64,000 bases of DNA from Scylla paramamosain (Eukaryota > Arthropoda > Malacostraca > Decapoda > Portunidae). The stretch lies in the NCBI RefSeq assembly GCF_035594125.1, contig NC_087155.1:3003692-3067691 (forward strand), in the 5' to 3' direction. Position numbers and translations under genes: made by a program. The notes beneath the pieces are model-generated. The model saw only the letters and a program-made list of their open reading frames with translations, searched no databases and had not been told where the DNA came from. The first letter of the stretch is position 1. Each line of letters starts with the position of its first letter. Positions 50,956-62,010 of the stretch are shown here, piece after piece.

Positions 50956-52010
50956 AAGCTATTATTGGCCTACCATGCGCATTGACAGAAAATTATGTTG
51001 CCAAGTGTATATCATGTGCAAAGCACAAGGGTGCAGTAAAAGGACCCGCCCCAATACTGGAATATCCAGTACCTGAACGACCTTGGGACATTGTCTCTAT
51101 TGATCTTCTTTAATTACCCAAAAGTCAAAATGGCTCGCAGTACCTACTTGTGTGTGTAGACCATTTTTCAAGCTTCGTGGTTCTCTCACCTTTAAAGGAA
51201 AAATCTGCTAAATATGTACTCGTAGCGCATGTGCTAGTAACTAAATTATTTTTTCCATACTCAGCACCACGAGTGTTGTTAAGTGATAATGGATCTGAAT
51301 TTCGCAATGGAATCCTACAAGGTATATGTACACAGTACAACATCAAACACACCTACACTGTGGCTTACCATCATTTTTCAAACGGACTGGTAGAAAGAGC
51401 AAACAGGAAAATCCTGGAGGTTCTCCGTCCAGTTGTAAACAGTCTACATGATGATTGGGAGGACTGGTTACCACACGTTGGTGCCTGCATTAACGGTTCA
51501 ATGTGTGAAAGTACTGGGAAATCCCCACATTATATATTGTATGGTGAAGATAAAAATCTTCCTTATGATTTGTTGGCAAGTCTACAAACTCCAGTCTACA
51601 ACGTAGATGACCATGTTAAACAACATATGCATGTCTTCAAGGACATTCATGCTAAAGTCCGAAGTAGGCTACAAGCTTCTAGGGCAGAAATGATGGCTAG
51701 ACAAGACAAGCGTGCGACCCCTGTCATGATACAGGTTGGAAACACAGTTAAAGTTCATCATCCGGACAGGACCTCCAAACTCTCCCCAAAATTCAGTGGT
51801 CCATGCTCGGTTGTCCGCCAGTTATATGGTAACAAATGTGAGGTGCATAACCATCTTCTTAACACTGCTGAGATAGTACATAGTGATCGGCTTGTGAAAA
51901 CTAATGGTCAGATCGAGTCATCAACAGATAATACTACTGATCAGTTTACAAACCATAATTCTACTAATACTATAAAGACGCATAGGTATAACCTGCGCTC
52001 ACGCAGCTAA
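50917..52010 (+). pseudogene. Ty3/gypsy integrase (outer element)
   Basis: The zinc-binding region is split by a frameshift at 50.93-51.00 kb (YYWPTM in one frame, CISCAKHKG in the next). The catalytic core then reads SIDLL, an in-frame TAA at 51111-51113, DNGSEF and NGLVERANR, so the D, D and E are present. The C-terminal part contains a KFSGPCSVV segment and ends with RYNLRSRS. From 51150 the frame is open to the stop at 52010. It would insert element DNA into the host genome; here it is interrupted. Confidence 0.9.
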
Positions 52011-52029
52011 TTGCCTGCATTATTTACAG

Positions 52030-52961
52030 ATGGCACTAGGCCTCCTGGTTACCTACTTGAGCATGCTGCAAGTGCTACAAGCGTCCACTGCGTTGCATGT
52101 CAAACCGGGGACTCTCGCCACACATCTTGGGGAAGTAACCTTAATAGAAGATGTTCTTCCGGTTCGATATCCTTTTTCTACCTTATTTTCCGTACCTTCG
52201 GAACTCGACACTTACAGGAATTGGAATCCTTACTTGCTGATGAAACGCATAGACAGACGCAAGTTCTCTCTCAAACCATAATCAAAGCTTTAACAGCAAG
52301 GGTAGAATTCTTGCATGGGAAATTGAACCAATCTCAGCATGACTACAACCTTCATCCAGTGCACGCTCGTACCAAAAGAGGACTCATAAATGAGTTGGGA
52401 CAACTGTCTCAATATCTCTTTGGCACCGCCTTGGACGAGGATGTACAGGATTTAAGGAAACATTATGATGAACTAATAACGGTTGCAGCAACTAATAAGA
52501 AGGTCCTGAACCTGCATCATAATAAAATAATTAAATTTGAATTTAACGTCAATGAGTTATTACAGTACTCAAAAGATTTAACAACTGTGCTCGATAATGC
52601 CTTACATAGTTTAGATGTGATAAATCACGTTGTGGTTATAGATCAAGCTTTGCATGTATTTGAAGCTTCCTTGGGTTCAGTTCTCTCCATTAATGAAGCA
52701 ATAATTCGCAACATGGTGGATGCTGTCAATGGCAGGGTAACAACAATTTCACTATTTCCTTTAGAGGATTTCCTTCACACACTAGAAATTGGTCAGTCAA
52801 CCTACAAATTGACACCATTGTATGCAGCGGACATGATCCAACATTACTGTTCATTACTAGAATCTACTTTGACAACAGATGCAATAATTGTAAACATACC
52901 TTTTAAATCTCAGGATCATTTTGAGGCCTATGAGATTAAACTTTTTTCCATTTTCCATTAA
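52030..52961 (+). pseudogene. Env-like protein of the outer gypsy element, truncated
   Basis: This starts 20 bp after the integrase stop with a signal-peptide-like N-terminus (MALGLLVTYLSMLQVL). A frameshift at about 52.20-52.22 kb moves to the frame that stays open to 52961. A furin-type site RTKR lies at 52368-52379, followed at once by GLINELGQLSQYLFG. That resembles the fusion-peptide start of errantivirus and baculovirus F-type Env proteins. Long helical segments follow. The frame ends at a TAA where virus-like sequence begins, so the distal ectodomain and the transmembrane anchor are missing. Family assignment rests on position and motif pattern only. Confidence 0.7.
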
Positions 52962-55262
52962 TAATTCTGTGATGACACTGGACATGAATCCTTCCTACGA
53001 GTGTAGCCCTCAATCACAGAATTCTTAAGTTCTGCGTTGTGATCGATCTTCACCATTTTGGCTTCTGAGAATACTTTGCTCAGAGTCGGTCCCGTTATGT
53101 TGAGCTTGCTCATTATGGTAGGAATCGGGTTTGGGATACCGTTGTTGTTAGAGGCATATTTCATGACGTTTCTGAGATTGATGCTATACTCTATGATAGA
53201 TGACAGGAATTTCATCATATTATCTATCTTGAACATACCTTCGATACCCAAAAGCTCGTTAATGTTTAGAGTCACGTCGATGTTCCTAATCTCGTCTTTG
53301 TTTGTAAAGGCTCGGACCCCGTTTGTTTTTGCCTCGTTCTCTCCGGAAAAGGCCAAAGTGGCGGTGGTGAGGCGTTTGAGCACAGAGTCGAGTTCCTCGT
53401 CTGTAGAGATCTTGTCGGTACCGGTGCAAAAGTCGGCGGTCTTGTTTTTTCCGAAGGCTTCAAACAGCTTGCTGATGGAGAACCTGGTCGTGTTCTTTCC
53501 GTATGTGTTGATGAGGCTCATTATAGCCAAGTAGTATGGACGCGCCCAAGATGCGCTGTGTCATATCAATGGCGGAGACGATACTGGAGTCGGTGAGGGA
53601 CAGAATGGCCACATTGAACCAGATGTACCTAACTAGAGTCAAGAAACGGTTCTGATTCTTAAAAGTCTAGTCGTTCTTGCCGGACAGGATGTGTATGAAA
53701 TGATCGAGTTGTTTAGAAAGACTCATGCCTGAGGCCGAGCAATATCTGTCCAAAACAACCTTATTGGCCACCAAATGCTCTAAGATCACGAGAGGTATGA
53801 CCAGTACGTTCGTCTTGCTTCGAGAGTCACCAAAGCTTATCGACCCCCTCTCTCTGCTCAGCATCACGCTGACTATGCCATTCCTACGTCTGGAACAGGC
53901 CAAATCTTCGAGGGCGCGCATTTTAGAAGACTCGAACTGAGCGGGCACCGACCATCCATCAGCCACCGAACCGGCCAGTTTGCTGGTGTTTAGGGCAGTT
54001 TGAAGAGTCATGTCCACCAGACCTTTGATCAGTTTGGCGACCGAACTGATGTTCTTGACTTTGTCTTTGATGTTCCTGTTGTTAGTAATTGGGAACCTAA
54101 AGCTCTCTATGGCCTAAATCAGTTTTTTGATGTTAAAGACCCTTCTGGCGGCCGGAGCTTCTCTATCGTCTCTAGGAACATCTTCCAACTGGCCCTCGGA
54201 GAACTATCGGAGGATGTCAGAGAAGAGAGGATGTCGTTCAGATGCATCACGGAATCGCAGGGTCTGTCAACCGCCTTGAAGAAAGCCTGAGCTGTTCTTC
54301 CGCCCTGGTGAACGCGTCTCTCATGCTACCCATGTTCATTTGGTGACGGACACCTGCATCGTTACCCCTGTTAAGGGCCTCCTGGAGAACGCTGGCATGG
54401 ACGGCTGTCGTCGAGGACCAGAACGAACTCATGGTGGCGTTATGTTCTTCGTAATCCCACGAAGAGAGGTTTTGCTCAAGAGAGACTAACAGGTTTTTAG
54501 ATCTGTCCACGTTCCTTCTCAGAGTCTTCCTCAGTTCCTTCTCCGACGGTTTTATGGACTTTTTCTTACCGTCGACGGAGGATAGCGCGCAGGAGATGCC
54601 GGAGGCCACGGTGGCGCTCGTTTTGCCCATGGCGCTCATGTTTGACAGTTGGACGTACCAATCTAGACTGATTCCTTCCTTGGCTTCCTTAACGGATGAA
54701 CCGCTTGCGGCAGTGGACAGAGGGTCTCGATTTATGGGCAAACTGCCGTCCACGGCGGGCGAAGAGAGGTTCTTGTAAGAGGCCGCTGTCGTGTCTTTCG
54801 ACCTTAGCGCGCTGTCCACGAACTTGTCTTCCACCAAAAGTCTGTCTCTGATAGAGAAGACGGTAGATACTTTTTTGGTGATGGGATCAGTCTTTTTGTT
54901 AACTAAAAAGATGATAGGAGTGGTGGGCGAGAAATGACGGCCTTCCAAGATATCGTGATTGCCCGAGGCTACGAAGGGAATGAAAAGTTGCAAATCTTTA
55001 CAAAGTACTCTCCTGCGGCTACTTCAATGTGCTTTGTCGTTTCCTTTCCTTTGCTCTTGACCAGAATGTTTTTGATGGTTTCGATTCCTTGTTTTGAAAG
55101 CGGATTCGCTACTCCAAAGACAAAGGCTAATAGAGAGGTCAAAGCCTCGAGGAAAGCCTGAGACACCAGCTTGATAATGTGCATTGACCACTCGGCCTGT
55201 TTACCAGGTGCTCTATCGCAACCACTAGCCACGGAGGAAGAATATACGTCAGCTATCATAAA
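52962..55262 (-). pseudogene. Virus-like gene 1 (minus strand), broken, ~760 codons
   Basis: Hydrophilic minus-strand coding sequence begins near ATG 55257-55259. Open pieces lie at 55259-54969, 54993-54247, about 54290-54140 (another frame), about 54130-53460 and 53530-52962. Breaks are frameshifts near 54.99, 54.28, 54.14 and 53.53 kb. There are also two in-frame TAG codons (plus positions 54114-54116 and 53667-53669), each with the same frame open on both sides. No transmembrane segment or enzymatic motif is evident, and I do not recognise the protein. The decapod setting, composition and neighbouring giant coding block suggest a decayed nimavirus-like gene. It is divergent from the plus-strand block, which starts nearby. 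Confidence 0.55.
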
Positions 55263-55274
55263 ATTGTTGACTGC

Positions 55275-56600
55275 AAAGGCAAAAAAAAAGAGACAAAATA
55301 CATAACGGACACTATCTTCAAACGCAAAATGCTCTTGATACGGTCCGTCATCGACATAGACACGAGCGGAGAAGGCGAGTACTACATGGAAGGTTGTTCA
55401 ACATATCATTAGAGGTCGAGGTGTTGGTTTCTAATCTCCAGAATTTAACCAAGCGCTCTCAAATATGAAGTGGGCCAAGCTCAACTTGGACTATCTTTGG
55501 AAAAGCCTATACATGGAATCTATCAACAAAACCTCTCCTGAGATGGACGAAGCCACCGCTGCCAAGTAGGCCGAGGCAAGCCAAGAACGGCGAACGTTTG
55601 ATGGAAATTATCAACGAGATCAACGATGCCAGGGAGACTGACGAGATCGTCGCCCTCAGAAACAAGACGGTTGAGACGATAGGCGGTGGACACGACTGTT
55701 ATCCCTTCGCCAGCAGCGCTTACGGCCACGACACTATGTTATTGTGGACGTTCGTCACGCTGGCTGAGAGGTTCTGTCAACTGTACAACGCCATTAACAA
55801 CCCCGAAGAGTATTATAGGGCCATGGTCTCGGAGGAGAGCAAATTGTCCTTTGAAGGAGAAGAAAACTTTAAAAAGTTGTGCTCTAGGCTCAAATCGGAG
55901 CTGCAAATCTTTCTGTATTTCGGCGAAATAGCGAAAGAGAGTCTGAAACCAACAAGAGCAGAGTCAGCAAAGAGCTGTTTCTGATCAAAAAGAAAGAGTT
56001 GGAAATATCCACGCCTTCGATCACTTCGGTGCCTATAGGTAGAAAAAGCATGACACCTGAAGAGGTTTACAGATACAAATCCGATACCGATAAGTTGTGT
56101 CGAGATATGTTTGATGTGATCCTAGAAGTGGAAACCGAAGCTGTGAGGGAAAAAGAAGAAGAATGCAGTTCGGACGATGAAGATTACGAGAGTTGCGGAG
56201 AAGACGACACGTTCTTAGATGAAGAACCCAGTTTAGATATGAACTCCGTAATGAGAGTGGAAAGGAAGGTTGTTTAGGAACGGCTCAAAGAGGGAGTCAT
56301 CAACGATTTCTTCAATCGGTATGCAAAGGTGAGATCGTTCAAAAGGAGAAATACATATATGTCAATTCTCCGCTCATAATAGACAAATTCTTATCGGGAT
56401 ACGTTGTCACGCCTAAGATTGTAAAGTATCAAGATGATCACGCTTGCATTCTGGAAAAAGGTAAGAAGTAGATCGAAGAGGGGTAAAGGCTGGGTCGTCC
56501 CTTACACCTTTCAAGTGGATAAACTGACAGGAAATAATAGTTGTTGTTGTAAGGAAGGAGTGAAGCTGTTCGTCGTGCCCGACAGCTCTAGCATCTGACA
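55275..56600 (+). pseudogene. Virus-like plus-strand coding block, segment a
   Basis: Plus-strand coding sequence starts just beyond the divergent minus-strand gene. Open pieces include about 55275-55411, 55598-55984, 55999-56277 (Glu/Asp-rich near its C-terminal end, with an EEECSSDDEDY motif) and 56328-56460. Frameshifts lie near 55.42, 55.58, 55.96, 56.33 and 56.45 kb. In-frame stops are TAG at 56275-56277 and TGA at 56596-56598. No family is recognised. The absence of any intergenic gap to the following segments suggests a single very long ancestral gene. Confidence 0.5.
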
Positions 56601-57728
56601 GATAACCACCGCTCTCAGATTCAACACTATGGCGTGCGAACGGAGGTTCTTTACCGACGTCTCGACCTCTTTGGATTTTGTTCCGCAGGCCGATGCTCAT
56701 CCACCATCATCATCATCATCATTATCATCCTTCAACACGGACAACAGTAAGTACTGTGACTTTTATGAAAACATCATCAAAGTGCAAGAGGATCTGAAAT
56801 CGTGCGTTCTCTCCCTTCAGGGCTAGGTACGCTGCAGGGACGTACGATTCTTTGATGAAGAACTTGGAGGATCACGCTTTGCTTTTCGCTGGCCTGTGGG
56901 CTATTTGCGCTAAAGCCAATTTGGAAAATATGATGTTGCCTGCAGTGGTGTCATGCCCGCAGGAAGACAGCTATACCCTTAAAGGAAACAGCAACATCGC
57001 CAACAACGACTCCATGTCTAAACACGTGGCTCGTGCGGTGGAAACCATAGGTAACAGGAAACAGACATCTATAATCAAAACCATTCTGGAGTTTACAGGT
57101 TGTGTGGATCTGGTATCTATGGACAAAGAAAGCTAACACATCAATAGAAGTCGATCAAGACTTCTTTTTAAAGATAGTTGTCACTTATAAGCGCGCCAAC
57201 GACAGTAATGGAACACATCTATGGACACTCTTCAACATAATGAAATGATATTTTGACAATAGCCTACCCCTGGACTGGCACAAGCTCCTGGGCAATAACA
57301 GACACCTTAATCTAGTGCCAAACGCCCTCAATACTGACGAATATGGAGCCTTGTTTGAGACTGCTAGGTTCATATCTAAATGTTCGGAGGTGATATTGAG
57401 GTGACTGAAGGAGTACATAACCAGAGACGAGTGGCGAAACCTGCTCACCGGTAACGGGTGGTCTTGAAAGACAGCCCTGGTGTACGAAAAGGTAATGAAC
57501 ACAAACGACTCTAGAATCACGGAAAACTTCATCAACAACAACAACGTTTGAAAGAAGATTTCTATAAATGAGACCAAGAACGAAAGGATTAGACAGGCTT
57601 GTTGAAACAGCAGCGAGTCCTCCCTCTCTGTGGACGAAAGGATAGACTTGCTCATGGCGGTAGAGAGAACAAACAGAGACATGACACTGTCTACAGTTAT
57701 GATATGTTTGCGCTCCTTACCGTCTCTT
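56601..57728 (+). pseudogene. Virus-like plus-strand coding block, segment b, with a TGA cluster
   Basis: Pieces 56629-56826 (containing a Ser run encoded by an ATC/ATT triplet repeat) and 56852-57136 are joined by a frameshift near 56.83 kb. After another frameshift at about 57.137 kb, one frame runs about 590 bp to 57.728 kb and is interrupted only by five TGA codons (57246, 57402, 57465, 57549, 57603). Four TGG codons remain in the same stretch. No TAA or TAG occurs in that frame before 57741. The protein is unrecognised. Confidence 0.5.
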
Positions 57729-58285
57729 AGTGGAAGGTTGTAAAGTGGAAGACATAACCAGCAAAGAGAGCGAGAACATCGGCAGGTTCATTCCATTTCT
57801 AAAGAGCCTATCTATCGTCACTGCCACTTGGAATAGCAGCGGTGGCGGCGGCGACGAGTTGAACACTCTGGAGTACAATACTGACAATTTCATTGAAGTG
57901 TTCGCCAAGAATGGAAGATATGTGGACATTGAGAACAGTTCTTGGAAGATTTGACCGGTATCATCACCGAGTGGCTTGACTTTAACGGCGTAGGCACTAG
58001 AAACTGGAACGATTTCATAGAGATGTACTTTTTGTCGGTTCTGTTGGGGCGCCGAGCGCTTTTTGGTATCGAGACCCTCCGCTTTCATCAAACGCATGGT
58101 CGGGAGCAGCAACGACGAGAATAATTCTGAATCTGTGAGACGCTTGGCCAAACTCATGATGGTAAAGGCTGTCGACGCCAGTAACATAACCTTGTCTGAT
58201 CTCGTGCTCTCTTGCATAGAAGACGACGAGGGAGACTTTGTGGTCAGATCGGCAGAAGAGTACCAGAATACGTCATAGAGAGTAG
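57729..58285 (+). pseudogene. Virus-like plus-strand coding block, segment c
   Basis: Open pieces 57730-57954, 57942-58124 and 58063-58278 lie in three successive frames, with a Gly-rich stretch near 57.84 kb encoded by GGC repeats. Frameshifts are at about 57.95, 58.08 and 58.27 kb. There is no recognised motif. It continues without a gap into the next segment. Confidence 0.5.
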
Positions 58286-59526
58286 AATGTCTAGCAACAC
58301 GTGTTCAAACGAACAAATGTCCAAGATGGTGAAAGCTTGTCGTCCTCAGGAAGTTAGAGCTTACTTTAACAAGAAGTTGGACCTCAAATCTATAGAGAGA
58401 AACGAAGAGGAAGTGGCCTACCTTTCCTATGGGCTATATACGGATACCGTCGAGAAGGCAGTCATCAAACCGGGAGCGAAGCGGAGTAGCGGGAGCGGGC
58501 GGAGATGGGGCAAGGTCCGGTGCGAGCGGCGGTAGCGTCGACCACTCGCCCCTAGCGAGAGAGCGTAAGCATAAGTCGCGCCAGCGCAACAAGCAGTATC
58601 ACAAGAACAACACTAAGAACTTTAATGGCAGAACGGAAGACATCTACGATCATAACAACAAGGAGGACACGTCGGGTACCATGTCTGGCTTCATCGCGGC
58701 TTCCAACTCCATGGATGGTTCGGCGTTTATACGGGAGAAGGACGTCAAAATCAGAAAAGACACGGACTTTACAGAAAATGACACGATCATAGCTAACGAC
58801 AACATACGGAAGCGCGCCAGAACGCTGATGCATCAAGAAAAGATAAAGGAAAGCATATGTCAGACGATGGACTCTATGTCTGAGGGTTTGAGGATCGTCT
58901 TACCGTTTAATAGTCACGACGACCCTTCACTCTTGGGCTTGTCCAGAACTGCCGCCGACAGGGTGATTGATACGGCGCGAGCTTGGAACTCCATTGTCGT
59001 GCGTGAAGCTGCCGTCCTCAAAGAGGAATGCAGAGAAACTGAAAAATCTTGCACGTATGACATGAGGCTTGTGCTGTGCGGCGACTACACTTCTGAAGGT
59101 ATCAGTTCTTGGTTTCGTGATGAGGTTCACGTATTCAAGACGCCTCTGTTTGATATCGTCTCTGCCGAAGGCAAAAGAAAATATAACATTATGATAAAGG
59201 CGGACGTCAAGAAAACCAGCAAACCAAAAAAGAAAAAGTACAACAACGACGAAGATTCACCGGTCGAAGACAGATATTTTCCTGAACTCCCTAATGATGC
59301 CATCAGAACTATAAATAGCGACACGCATGGCGACATCGCTGCGTTCAGAAAGTACGAAGATGGCGCGTATTGCCAGAGGTTCATAGGATTCGGAGACGGG
59401 CCCCTGGGCAACAGCATCTTGTTCAGGCAGCGTCTCCACGGGGACAAGATATTGGATCCTGACCTTGTTGCTCACTTTTTCGGTTCTAATCTGATCCGTA
59501 CACGAGGAGCGTCGTGCCGAGGCTGA
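58279..59526 (+). pseudogene. Virus-like plus-strand coding block, segment d
   Basis: Coding runs in one frame to about 58.50 kb, then shifts to the frame open from 58429 to 59526 (365 codons). The protein is basic and hydrophilic, with an Arg/Lys-rich part near 58.57 kb and a KPKKKKYNND stretch near 59.23 kb that resembles a nuclear localisation signal. It has no predicted membrane segment. A frameshift near 59.51 kb leads to the next piece. The family is not recognised; it is compatible with a large virion protein. Confidence 0.5.
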
Positions 59527-61265
59527 CGCAACATAACACCGAACACGAAGGAAAGGTATCGCTAAAGAGACCTGTCAATGCCTCGGAAAAGAACGGGGAT
59601 GGTAGTGAAGGAGGCGCCAGCGGCAAAAAGAAGGGTGAAGACGACAGAGTCAACATGTTTGCCTTTTCTTCTCTTAACATCATTCTTACCAATAGCGACC
59701 TCTCTAGGCTTAAACAGTGCGCAAACAAGAATAACTCTAACTTGGTCTCGCTCTACGATGTTAGTCGAGAGCAACAAGTGAACGGAGTTTCCGATATAAT
59801 AATCAAAGAAGATGTCAGGATTAGGAGAGACACTGCCAACGGCGAAGAAGACTATTCTTCGGTCAAGGCACTCTGGCTATGCAACAGCGGCATTCATCCA
59901 CGAGATCAGATTGAAATGCTCAAGAAGATGGTGTTTAGGAACTACAACAAGGTTTGGATAAAGATGTATTCAGAAACCATGAACGTGTTTAGGAGGTGGG
60001 GAGTCTTGACGAAATCCACCATAGACTGGCCTTACTTTTCTGTCAAGTTCACGACGACGCCAGTTCAAGTAGTCGACAACAATCCTTCGAACACCGTGCT
60101 TCATTTCAAGTTCTTGTCCAAAGACGCCCTCGCCGACAGAGTCTCGAGACAGACTACTCGCGTTCGGTCGGCATGACGAGCATAGAGAGGTTCAGGAATG
60201 TCTGGACACCGCTGAAGAACATCAACGCCGGCGTCCTTGACCGGGCCATACTGTGTTGGGAGTTTATGACTAGCATGTACGACAATATAGGGTTTTTTGC
60301 TACCAGCAAGTTCACGAACGCAGCCACCTTTGTCTTCACGCCCGGCACGAGCGTGGAGGGAAGAAACTACAGAGAAATTGGATACACCAAGGACAAAGAC
60401 TTTGTGGGAAAAGAACAAGAAAACGTTGTGTACAAACTCCTTCGATATGTTCTACAGGAGCATCGTCTCGGCTTTGGGACACGGCGTGTTCGAAGACATC
60501 GCCTCCAAGTCTCTGGAAGGCGGCCGCAATTGTGTTTTGCGCCTTTACGACATCGATATGGTGCTGGGTAGCAATAGCGGGTCGGTTAACGTCGTAGTTG
60601 TTTCCATTGAAGCCGGCAAGAGAAAGAGTGACTCTGTTATGAAGAGAGCGGCTAAAGATACGATAAAGGACAGCAATCACACCACTAGTTTCAAGCATTC
60701 GGTCTACAGCCACCTAACCACTCTCTACTCTGTGATTAACGACAATTATAACGCCAGGAATATGTTAATGTCCATCAGACGCGTGGACAGAACCGCAGTC
60801 GAGAATGCGACGACTAATAACAACAACAAGAACAAATCTGACGAAGAAAAGAACAAAGGAGCCGACGACCTCTCGCTGAGGTACATCTTGGGGTGTTACA
60901 GAGGCTACTTTTTTTCTAACGACTTCCCCTCTGAACAGAAGCACATCAACCACCTGACTTTGCTAAAGAATTGTTTTGGGGCATTTCGAGAAAGAAACGT
61001 CAACGACTTTTTTATATTCTCCAAAGAATGGTTGGCGCTGTCCATTATCCCCGAGATTACAAGAAGCGCCAGAATGGCCTCCAAAATAAAATCCTGTATC
61101 AGAATCGACAGAAGAATAGACGTTGGCTCCGACATCACGTTCGACGACCTCGCGTCAAAGAACAAGAACACGAATCTGAGAAGGTTCATCCACAGTGGTA
61201 ACGCTTCTGTCGGATTTGGAAAGAGAGGCCTGTCGTTCTTGGCCAATCCAATCCAATGTCGATGA
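59514..61265 (+). pseudogene. Virus-like plus-strand coding block, segment e
   Basis: Open pieces 59514-60176, 59996-60571 and 60297-61265 lie in three frames, joined by frameshifts near 60.17 kb and 60.42 kb (the latter in an A-rich run). The last piece contains an Asn/Lys-rich low-complexity stretch near 60.81-60.86 kb. Long open lengths and mixed alpha/beta-type residue patterns indicate genuine ancestral coding. The antisense ORFs over the same interval are shorter and hydrophobic shadows. No enzymatic motif was found. Confidence 0.55.
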
Positions 61266-62010
61266 AATGGTTCCTAATGAGAGCGCATCATCTGCGCCTG
61301 TCGTGCACGAACTTTGGCGTCGCCTCGGTCTCCAACTTCGTGGGAAATAGAGAGAACAAAAGCATGCCCATGAGCGTGTCGCCCTCTGCCAAGAACCTGG
61401 CTACCGTGTTCAAAATGAAACCGGCCAGGAATTCTTGTATAAGCGTGGATAACAACAGATTTTTCTTAATTGGGGGTTCGTATATATGACTGGAAGGAGT
61501 CAACCTGATTACGGACATGTTTGTGCGTTGCAAACTACAAACCGAGAAGCAGATTGTCCACGAAACATTGTTTGACGCCAACGTGACTACCGCGTTCCTG
61601 GCCGCGTGCATGGAAGGGACGGCCATCACCAGAGGTAGGTCCATGATAGAACACATTTCTAGCCTAACGAACGTCACGGCAGGTGACTCGAAGAGCAAGA
61701 ACTTTAGGTCGCTTTCGTCGCCACACAACAGAAAGAAAGAAGAGACTCAGTCTGAATACTGCAATGCGAAAGATGCAGCGTCGGTCGTCAGACCGCCTTC
61801 GGTGTGCATCGACGACGACAGCTACATGTTTTTGCGCATGTTATACTCTGTAGTATATGAAATGGAGGACAAGAAACGAGACGTGACGGCATTCGAAGTG
61901 GACAGACACGTGGCCGCATCCATTAAGAAGAGCTAAGTCGAGGTGCTGAATCAAAAGAACGGTCTTCCCAACATGCACTCCCTGTTCCATCTGCGTTCCA
62001 TCATGAACTT
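61256..62010 (+). pseudogene. Virus-like plus-strand coding block, segment f
   Basis: One frame is open from 61256 through 61936 apart from a single TGA at 61487-61489. A TAA follows at 61934-61936, after which the same frame remains protein-like to about 62.01 kb, where a frameshift occurs. The sequence is hydrophilic with scattered Cys residues and no recognised domain. Confidence 0.5.

Noticed and set aside
53058..53534. A 158-codon plus-strand ORF with hydrophobic segments
   Set aside because: It is antisense to the more convincing hydrophilic minus-strand viral pseudogene, whose pieces continue in register on both sides.
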